The translations under genes were made by a program, and so were the position numbers. The notes beneath the pieces are model-generated. The model was not told the origin of the DNA. It saw only the letters and a list, made by a program, of their open reading frames with translations, and did not search any database. A DNA stretch of 5,119 bases, taken from the NCBI GenBank assembly GCA_030425615.1, contig JAUIAI010000271.1, forward strand, positions 1-5,119. Reading direction: 5' to 3'. Of this stretch, positions 1 through 4,459 are shown piece after piece; the stretch's first letter is position 1, and each line of letters starts with the position of its first letter. Origin of the DNA: Gammaproteobacteria bacterium. GTDB taxonomy: Bacteria > Pseudomonadota > Gammaproteobacteria > Burkholderiales > Burkholderiaceae_E.

Positions 1-574
1 TCTCCACGAACGGAAGCAGCGCGATCTCCGTCGGAATGCCCCGGCGCTCGATCTCCTCCACGATGTGGAACAGATACCGGCTGGCACGCGTGAACATCCG
101 GTCCAGATAGTCGGGGCGCGCCAGGTAGAAGCGCTCCTTGGCCGAAACCAGCGGCGTGGGCAGGTCCGGCAGCGCGAAGCCCGCACGGATCCGGGTCCAG
201 ATGCTGTCCTGGGCGATACCCTCGGCACGCGCGGCCTGCCGGACCTCGGTGTCCTCGTCACCCTCGCGGGCCTCGAGCGAGCGGATGAGACGGTCGACTT
301 CGGCACGCGCACGCTCCTCGCCGACGAACGGGTCGTCATTGAGCGCGCGCTCGCGAACCCGCCCCACATGGACCCGCGCCGGTCCGGGCTGTCCGTCCGA
401 AAGCCGGCCGGTCCCGGCATCGGACGCTTCGCCGCCGCCCTGTGGGCCCGACGGCGCCAGGGATACGGTCGAACACGCGCCGAGCAGGAACGCCATCGCG
501 CCGAGGACCGAAACCCGCTTCAGGCCCTCGAGACGCGAAAAGACGCTCTTTCGTAAGCTATTACGAAGGATCAA
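1..574 (-). CDS. mltD: Membrane-bound lytic murein transglycosylase D, lipoprotein (3'-truncated)
   Basis: By family this enzyme cleaves the MurNAc-GlcNAc bond of peptidoglycan, forming 1,6-anhydro-MurNAc ends, from the periplasmic face of the outer membrane. Visible are 191 residues. A basic N-terminus and a hydrophobic run (about 21-33) end in the lipobox LLGAC with Cys34; Ser at +2 favours outer-membrane sorting. Residues 36-110 are a polar, probably disordered spacer. The MltD signature follows: IWTRIRAGFALPDL (125-138), then a helix with RASRYLFHI, then GIPTEIALLPFVE. The final Glu191 aligns with the catalytic Glu of the 'ES' motif of this transglycosylase family; the next codon begins with A, as Ser would. 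The rest of the catalytic domain and any LysM repeats lie outside. I chose the TTG at 574-572 because the only in-frame ATG (496-494) leaves six residues before the lipobox Cys. It lies downstream of gloB on the same strand, as in E. coli. Confidence 0.88.
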   Translation of the reverse strand, partial: MILRNSLRKSVFSRLEGLKRVSVLGAMAFLLGACSTVSLAPSGPQGGGEASDAGTGRLSDGQPGPARVHVGRVRERALNDDPFVGEERARAEVDRLIRSLEAREGDEDTEVRQAARAEGIAQDSIWTRIRAGFALPDLPTPLVSAKERFYLARPDYLDRMFTRASRYLFHIVEEIERRGIPTEIALLPFVE

Positions 575-604
575 AATCCGCCCCCAACTAATTGAATCCA
601 AATG

Positions 605-610
605 GATATA
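605..610 (-). promoter_or_regulatory. Weak candidate -10 for mltD
   Basis: The 66 bases between gloB and mltD are clearly more AT-rich than their surroundings, which suggests a promoter. On the minus strand TATATC matches the sigma-70 -10 consensus at four of six positions and would place transcription about 25 bases before the TTG start. The hexamer 17 bases further upstream, CTGCCC, is a poor -35. Read-through from gloB is equally possible, because no terminator is visible between the two genes. Confidence 0.2.
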
Positions 611-640
611 GCGCAATGCTACGCAGGGGGCAGAGGCGGG

Positions 641-1507
641 TCAAGTTGCGCGAAAGCCGTCCTTCCAGGCTCGCAGGCCGGCGAACGTGGCCGCCGGGTC
701 GGGCGGACGGTGGCCCAGGTGGGCGGCAAGTGCCTCGATCACCCCGGATTCGCGGGCTCTGAGGAAGGGGTTGCTGCGGCGCTCGATGCCGATAGAAGAG
801 GGAACCGTGGCCAGCCCGGCCTTCCGCATCTGTTGCGCTTCCGCCAAGCGCTCGACGACCTGCGGGTTTCCAGGGTCGGCCGCGCGCGCGAACCTGAGGT
901 TCGAGATCGTGTACTCGTGCGCGCAGAAGACGAGCGTCTCGGCCGGTAGCGCGGCCAGCCGGTCCAGCGATGCCAGCATCTGCCCGGCCGTGCCCTCGAA
1001 CATCCGCCCGCAGCCCGCGGCGAACAGCGTATCGCCGCAGAACAGCAGGCCGCGAGGGTCGCCGGCGAGCGGCTCGAAGGCGTAGGCGATGTGAGAGCGC
1101 GTGTGGCCGGGCACCGCCAGAACCGTGCAGGTGGCGTCGAGCGCATCGATCCGGAGGGTGTCGTCGTCGCGCACGGGGATCGTGATGGCGGGCATGCGCT
1201 CCGTGTCCGTGGCCGGCCCGTAGACCGGGCAGGACCAGCGGGCGACCAGGGTTTCGACCCCGCCGGTGTGGTCCGCGTGGTGATGGGTGAGCAGAATGGC
1301 CGCGAGCGTCAGTCCCTGGTCATCGAGGGCCTGCTGCACCGCCTGCGCGTCGCCGGGGTCGACGACGACCGTGTCCCGACCCATGCCCTGGACCAGCCAC
1401 AGGTAATTGTCGTCGAAAGCGGGGACCCGGATAATCCGCGGGTGAGGTCGGGCCGCGTGCTGCCACTCCCAGGCGGGCGGTGCACCGGTTCCGGTGTCGG
1501 TCGTCAT
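641..1507 (-). CDS. gloB: Hydroxyacylglutathione hydrolase (glyoxalase II)
   Basis: A 288-residue cytosolic metallo-beta-lactamase-fold enzyme that hydrolyses S-D-lactoylglutathione to D-lactate and glutathione, the second step of methylglyoxal detoxification. The metal-binding motif THHHADH is at 74-80 (ligands His75, His77, Asp79, His80), followed by PGH with His135, GDTLFAAGCGRMFEG with bridging Asp159, and CAHEYT with His197. The C-terminal substrate-binding part carries ERRSNPFLR (242-250) and ends in WKDGF, like the KDRF end of the E. coli enzyme. All metal ligands are present. The ATG is chosen because GAGGG lies 8 bases upstream and no other start precedes the conserved VPAFDDNYLWL (28-38). 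This leaves roughly 22 extra N-terminal residues, rich in Trp, His and Pro, compared with the E. coli protein. The gene is divergent from the methyltransferase and upstream of mltD on the same strand, as in E. coli. Confidence 0.96.
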   Translation of the reverse strand: MTTDTGTGAPPAWEWQHAARPHPRIIRVPAFDDNYLWLVQGMGRDTVVVDPGDAQAVQQALDDQGLTLAAILLTHHHADHTGGVETLVARWSCPVYGPATDTERMPAITIPVRDDDTLRIDALDATCTVLAVPGHTRSHIAYAFEPLAGDPRGLLFCGDTLFAAGCGRMFEGTAGQMLASLDRLAALPAETLVFCAHEYTISNLRFARAADPGNPQVVERLAEAQQMRKAGLATVPSSIGIERRSNPFLRARESGVIEALAAHLGHRPPDPAATFAGLRAWKDGFRAT

Positions 1508-1515
1508 TGCTGCAA

Positions 1516-1520
1516 CCCTC
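1516..1520 (-). promoter_or_regulatory. Shine-Dalgarno sequence of gloB
   Basis: On the minus strand GAGGG stands 8 bases before the ATG at 1507. It decides the start codon, because the open frame continues upstream through the region opposite the methyltransferase gene. Confidence 0.7.
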
Positions 1521-1546
1521 GAGTCTCGTTGAACAAGCCCGAACCC

Positions 1547-1552
1547 ATTATA
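1547..1552 (-). promoter_or_regulatory. Candidate gloB promoter, perfect -10 TATAAT
   Basis: Read on the minus strand this is an exact TATAAT in otherwise GC-rich DNA. It would start transcription near 1540 and give a leader of about 33 bases to the gloB ATG, which fits well. The -35 is poor: TGGTCG at 16-bp spacing matches three of six positions. The overlapping plus-strand hexamer TATAGA (1549-1554) could serve the divergent methyltransferase gene; TTGAAC at 1529-1534 resembles a -35 for it, but the spacing of 14 bp is short. Confidence 0.5.
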
Positions 1553-1615
1553 GAGAGCGCCTCCAGGCCGACCACCGTTGCGGGGAACGCGCGGGGTCGC
1601 TCCGGCGAACGTGGC

Positions 1616-2455
1616 GTGCCGGGGGCCGGCGGGCCGGGTTCCGGTGGCGGGGAGCCGCGTCCGGACCCGTCCGCGGCCGGCTCCGCCCCCGAATGGCATT
1701 CCTGGCTCGCATCGCCGGTCGGGCGCTATGTGCTCGACTGGGAGCAGGAGCAACTCGATCGCCTGGTCACCGACGTCTTCGGATTCGTGGCGGTTCAGTG
1801 CGGAATGCGTGAATTGCTCGCGCTTCGCAACAATCGCGCCCGAAGCCGGCTGACGGTCACGCGCAGCGACGCCGCGGCCCACTACGCGGCGGATTCCCGC
1901 CGGCCGGATCTCGTCATCGACAGCTACGAGGATCTGCCGTTCGCCGAGCAGTCCCTGGATCTGGTCGTGATGCCGCACGTGCTCGAGTTCGCCGAGGACC
2001 CGCACCAGGTGCTGCGCGAGGTCGACCGGGTGTTGCGTCCCGAGGGGCGACTGATCGTGACCGGGTTCAATCCGGTCAGCCTGTGGGGAGCGGCTCAGGT
2101 CGTGGCGCGCATGCGCGGGCGCACCTTGATGCCCGCCCACGGTCACTTCATCGCGCTGCCCCGGCTGCGCGACTGGCTCAAGCTGCTGAGCTTTGATACG
2201 GAGCGCGGAGCGTACGGCTGTTACCGACCTCCGGCGCGCTCGGCGCGCTGGCTGGACCGGACGGCCTTCCTGGAACCTGCGGGCGATCGCTGGTGGCCGA
2301 TCCTGGGCGCCGTCTACGCCCTCACGGCGGTCAAGCGGGTCCGTGGCATGCGCGTGATCGGGCCCATCTGGCGGGAGCGCCGTCGTGCACGCCGTGCCGC
2401 CGCCGTGGTGACGCCCAGGGTCGGGCACCCCCGTCACGAGCGCGAGCACGTCTGA
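1616..2455 (+). CDS. YafS-like class I methyltransferase family protein
   Basis: A 279-residue soluble protein resembling the Methyltransf_11-type YafS family; the substrate is unknown. The conserved stretch starts at EWHSWLASPVGRYVLDWEQ (26-44). The second half of the fold is clear: DLPFAEQSLDLVVMPHVLEF (106-125), then DPHQVLREVDRVLRPEGRLIVTGFNPVS (128-155), typical of the post-motif region. The first strand (VFGFVAVQCG, 54-63) lacks the glycine-rich SAM-binding loop, as I recall for E. coli YafS. The C-terminus is very basic (RERRRARR, 253-260). The start is uncertain. The GTG used here gives a Gly/Pro-rich N-terminus, while an in-frame TTG at 1529 would add 29 residues. There is no in-frame ATG before the conserved part, and neither start has a strong ribosome-binding site. 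Position next to gloB, in divergent orientation, matches E. coli yafS. Confidence 0.85.
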   Translation: MPGAGGPGSGGGEPRPDPSAAGSAPEWHSWLASPVGRYVLDWEQEQLDRLVTDVFGFVAVQCGMRELLALRNNRARSRLTVTRSDAAAHYAADSRRPDLVIDSYEDLPFAEQSLDLVVMPHVLEFAEDPHQVLREVDRVLRPEGRLIVTGFNPVSLWGAAQVVARMRGRTLMPAHGHFIALPRLRDWLKLLSFDTERGAYGCYRPPARSARWLDRTAFLEPAGDRWWPILGAVYALTAVKRVRGMRVIGPIWRERRRARRAAAVVTPRVGHPRHEREHV

Positions 2456-2482
2456 CGCCCGCCAGCGGCCCCGGCGGGCGTC
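2454..2482. terminator. Hairpin between convergent genes, possible bidirectional terminator
   Basis: A perfect 10-bp inverted repeat: GACGCCCGCC (2454-2463) pairs with GGCGGGCGTC (2473-2482) around a 9-base loop. It fills the 31-base gap between the stop of the methyltransferase (2453-2455) and the stop of the cfa-like gene on the other strand (2487-2489), and overlaps the methyltransferase TGA by two bases. No T-tract follows on either strand, so intrinsic termination is not certain. It may act with Rho, or protect 3' ends from exonucleases. Confidence 0.55.
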
Positions 2483-2486
2483 GGGT

Positions 2487-3698
2487 TCAGCGATACATGT
2501 AGTCGCGCGTCATCGGATGATCGAGCGTCTGGACCCCGTTCTCGTTCGCCGGTCGGCCGACCAGCAACTGGTAGATGTTGATCCAGCCCGCGTCGAAGGC
2601 GTGCGCGCAGCCGGCCAGATACGCGCGCCAGATCCGGGTGCGGGTGTCGCCGGCGATCGCCCGCGCTTCGTCCAGGCGGTTCTCCAGGCGGTCCGACCAG
2701 GCCCAGAGTGTCCTGGCGTAGTGCCGCCGCAGCGATTCCGCATCCACCAGTTCCAGTCCGCCGCGCGACAGTTCCGAGATCGCCAGCGAAACGTGCGGGA
2801 GTTCGCCGTCGGGGAACACATACCGTCCGATGAATTCGCCTCCGCCGAGTCCCACGCTGCGGCTGTCGGCGTCCGAGGAGGTGATGCCGTGATTCATCGC
2901 CATGCCGCCCGGTTTGAGCAGGTCGTGGACCCGGGTGAAGTACTCGCGCAGGTGCTTGAGGCCGACGTGCTCGAACATGCCGACCGACGTGATCCGGTCG
3001 AATCCGCCCGCCTCGGGAACGTCGCGATAGTCCTGCAGCCGGATCTCGATGCGGTCTTCCAGCCCGGCTGCGGCCACCCTCTGACAGGCCAGCTCGTACT
3101 GGCGGTCGGACAGGGTGACGCCGACCACCTGGCAGCCGTACTGGCCGGCCGCATGCAGCGCGAGCGCACCCCAGCCGCAGCCGATGTCGAGCACCTTCAT
3201 GTCCCGGTCGAGCCGCAGCTTGCGACAGATGAGGTCGAGCTTGGCGAACTGGGCCGCATCCAGCGACATCGAAGGGTGCTCGAAGTAGGCGCAGGAATAC
3301 ACCATCCGCTGGTCCAGGAAGAGTTCGTAGAACTCGTTCGAGACGTCGTAGTGGTAGGTGATGGCCTCCCGGTCGGACTGGCGGGTGTGCATCCGCGCCC
3401 AGGAGGGCAGGGATCCCAGTCGCGACGCGCTGCCCGCTTCGGCGAGCTGGCTGGCCACACGGATCACTTCCCGCATGGGCCCCTCGGTCTCGATCGCGCC
3501 CTCGACGTAGGCTTCGCCGAGCTTTTCGAGGGTCGGTGGCAGGAAGTATCGAAGCGCCTTGGCGTCGCGAACGCGGATCGCCACATCGGGACTGTCGCCG
3601 AGCGGATGCTCGGAACCGTCCCAGAGAATCACCCGGGCCGGAACCGGGTGCTTGTCCCTGATGGTGCCCAGAAAGCGGGCGAGCTGTCCGGTAATCAT
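2487..3698 (-). CDS. cfa: Cyclopropane-fatty-acyl-phospholipid synthase family methyltransferase
   Basis: By family this protein transfers a methylene group from S-adenosylmethionine to cis double bonds of acyl chains in membrane phospholipids, at the inner face of the cytoplasmic membrane. It has 403 residues, against 382 in E. coli. An N-terminal domain (1-110) contains ALRYFLPPTLEKLGEAYVEG. The catalytic domain opens with YHYDVSNEFYELF (115-127), then VYSCAYFE, then SAM motif VLDIGCGWGALALHAA (169-184), LQDYRDV (221-227), VGMFEHVG (239-246) and GRYVFPDG. By my alignment from memory, the five E. coli bicarbonate-site residues are kept: Cys136, Glu243, His270, Ile272 and Tyr327. I chose the ATG at 3698 because GGGAGA sits 8 bases upstream, although the frame stays open to an ATG at 3794. 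A relative with another lipid product, such as a 10-methyl fatty acid, cannot be excluded. Confidence 0.93.
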   Translation of the reverse strand: MITGQLARFLGTIRDKHPVPARVILWDGSEHPLGDSPDVAIRVRDAKALRYFLPPTLEKLGEAYVEGAIETEGPMREVIRVASQLAEAGSASRLGSLPSWARMHTRQSDREAITYHYDVSNEFYELFLDQRMVYSCAYFEHPSMSLDAAQFAKLDLICRKLRLDRDMKVLDIGCGWGALALHAAGQYGCQVVGVTLSDRQYELACQRVAAAGLEDRIEIRLQDYRDVPEAGGFDRITSVGMFEHVGLKHLREYFTRVHDLLKPGGMAMNHGITSSDADSRSVGLGGGEFIGRYVFPDGELPHVSLAISELSRGGLELVDAESLRRHYARTLWAWSDRLENRLDEARAIAGDTRTRIWRAYLAGCAHAFDAGWINIYQLLVGRPANENGVQTLDHPMTRDYMYR

Positions 3699-3706
3699 GG
3701 TCTGAT

Positions 3707-3712
3707 TCTCCC
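3707..3712 (-). promoter_or_regulatory. Shine-Dalgarno sequence of the cfa-like gene
   Basis: On the minus strand GGGAGA lies 8 bases before the ATG at 3698. It supports this start over the in-frame upstream ATGs at 3794 and 3779, whose extra residues (CRPYAGDGDPPPDGQCGPRE and neighbours) look like translated leader. Confidence 0.7.
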
Positions 3713-3749
3713 GGGGCCCGCACTGTCCGTCCGGTGGCGGATCGCCATC

Positions 3750-3766
3750 GCCGGCGTACGGCCGGC
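3750..3766. repeat. Short GC-rich hairpin in the cfa leader
   Basis: GCCGGC (3750-3755) and GCCGGC (3761-3766) are mutually complementary around the loop GTACG. The pair lies 52 bases or more upstream of the cfa ATG, within its likely 5' untranslated leader. TCCGGT (3730-3735) and ACCGGA (3786-3791) could form an outer stem. Chance is a serious alternative at this base composition, and I recognise no known riboswitch. Confidence 0.25.
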
Positions 3767-3882
3767 AGACGACCTCCATGGGCGGACCGGACACCGAGGC
3801 GCCAGTGCCCGTGCGGCGCCACTCCCTGAACGACGCCTCTTCACCGCGCCGGCGGGCCGACGACGGTGCCTCCGGCTACGAG

Positions 3883-3890
3883 ATTAGAAT
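3883..3890. promoter_or_regulatory. AT-rich octamer, candidate -10 for rnhA and cfa
   Basis: The intergenic stretch 3699-3957 is GC-rich apart from ATTAGAAT here and the rnhA start region. On the plus strand TAGAAT (3885-3890) matches the -10 consensus at five of six positions and would give rnhA a leader of about 60 bases. On the minus strand TCTAAT (3888-3883) also matches five of six. TTGCCC lies 15 bases upstream of it, and the cfa leader would then be about 175 bases. No good -35 exists for the rnhA direction. Confidence 0.28.
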
Positions 3891-3957
3891 CCGTTCGCCG
3901 TCCGGGCAAGTGCGAACCTTGTCGCGGGCCGTGATTTTCTGCCCACTTTTCTTCTAT

Positions 3958-4398
3958 ATGAAAAATATAATCGTTTACGCGGACGGCGCCTGCAAGGGCA
4001 ACCCCGGCCCCGGCGGATGGGGCGCGGTCCTCGTATGCGGCGAGCGGGAGCGCGAGCTGTACGGCGGCGAGGCCTCCACCACCAACAACCGGATGGAACT
4101 GACGGCCGTGATCGAGGCCTTGCAGGCGATCCGGGTGCGCGCCCCGGTGACCGTCTACACCGATTCGCAGTACGTGCAGAAGGGCATTACGGAGTGGTTG
4201 TCCGGCTGGCGTGCGCGGGGATGGAAGACGGCGGCGCGCAAGCCCGTCAAGAATGCCGACCTCTGGCAACGTCTGTCCGAGCTGGCAGAGGGTTTCGAGA
4301 TCCAGTGGCGCTGGGTGCGCGGCCATGCCGGTCATCCGGGCAACGAGCGCGCCGACGCGCTTGCCAATCGCGGCGCGGCCAGCCTGCGGCGGGGCTGA
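3958..4398 (+). CDS. rnhA: Ribonuclease HI
   Basis: A 146-residue cytosolic endonuclease that cuts the RNA strand of RNA-DNA hybrids, clearing R-loops and primers. The E. coli protein has 155 residues. All catalytic residues are visible: Asp9 in YADGACKGNPGPGGWG, Glu47 in TTNNRMEL, Asp69 in YTDSQYV, His123 in GHAGHPGNE and Asp133 in ERADALAN. The basic handle that grips hybrid substrate is intact: GWRARGWKTAARKPVKNADL (83-102). The ATG is fixed by the family's typical N-terminus (Lys-Asn-Ile-Ile-Val-Tyr right after Met), although the frame is open upstream. No Shine-Dalgarno sequence precedes it; the region is pyrimidine-rich (CTTTTCTTCTAT) and the first codons are AT-rich, so initiation probably depends on weak structure. 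It is divergent from cfa and 61 bases upstream of the adaptor gene. Downstream E. coli has dnaQ, which is absent here. Confidence 0.97.
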   Translation: MKNIIVYADGACKGNPGPGGWGAVLVCGERERELYGGEASTTNNRMELTAVIEALQAIRVRAPVTVYTDSQYVQKGITEWLSGWRARGWKTAARKPVKNADLWQRLSELAEGFEIQWRWVRGHAGHPGNERADALANRGAASLRRG

Positions 4399-4425
4399 TG
4401 CTGGCGCGGCAGCGGAAGTGAACCG

Positions 4426-4442
4426 GCGGGTCGTGTGCCCGC
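4426..4442 (+). repeat. Small hairpin between rnhA and the adaptor gene
   Basis: GCGGG (4426-4430) pairs with CCCGC (4438-4442) across a 7-base loop in the 61-base spacer. It has no T-tract and lies directly before the ribosome-binding site of the next gene. It could attenuate transcription or modulate translation, but a 5-bp stem is easily due to chance. Confidence 0.15.
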
Positions 4443-4446
4443 TCTG

Positions 4447-4451
4447 AAGGA
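4447..4451 (+). promoter_or_regulatory. Shine-Dalgarno sequence of the efflux adaptor gene
   Basis: AAGGA, within GAAGGAA, lies 8 bases before the ATG at 4460. It is the strongest plus-strand ribosome-binding site in the window and fixes the start at the first of two tandem ATG codons, though the second (4463) is also within range. Confidence 0.7.
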
Positions 4452-4459
4452 ACGACGAC

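Noticed and set aside
596..607. Small palindrome ATCCAAATGGAT
   Set aside because: Only a 4-5 bp stem with a very tight loop. It is not a recognised operator, and its length is easily reached by chance.
65..611. Two overlapping plus-strand open frames opposite mltD
   Set aside because: The minus strand encodes clear MltD motifs and a lipobox here. The plus-strand translations are Arg/Pro-rich with no recognisable domain, typical shadow frames in GC-rich DNA.
580..631. GCCCCC (580-585) and GGGGGC (626-631) as a terminator stem after gloB
   Set aside because: The loop would be 40 bases, no T-tract follows, and the left arm overlaps the putative mltD ribosome-binding site. Chance pairing is likelier.
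1091..1528. Upstream extension of the methyltransferase frame into gloB
   Set aside because: It is antisense to conserved gloB coding sequence, its translation shows no domain, and the family's conserved region begins only near 1691.
1508..2449. Upstream extension of the gloB frame across the methyltransferase gene
   Set aside because: The frame stays open because of high G+C. The ATG at 1507 has a good Shine-Dalgarno sequence, and the upstream translation has no GloB or other domain similarity.
2434..3822. Second long minus-strand frame overlapping cfa
   Set aside because: It is shifted relative to the frame that carries all the Cfa motifs, and its translation is Arg-rich without any family signature. 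I also saw no sign of a frameshift in cfa.
2517..3887. 456-codon plus-strand open frame opposite the cfa-like gene
   Set aside because: Long, but antisense to an unmistakable Cfa sequence. Its translation (many Val, Ala, Gln and His, no motifs) looks like a codon-bias shadow.
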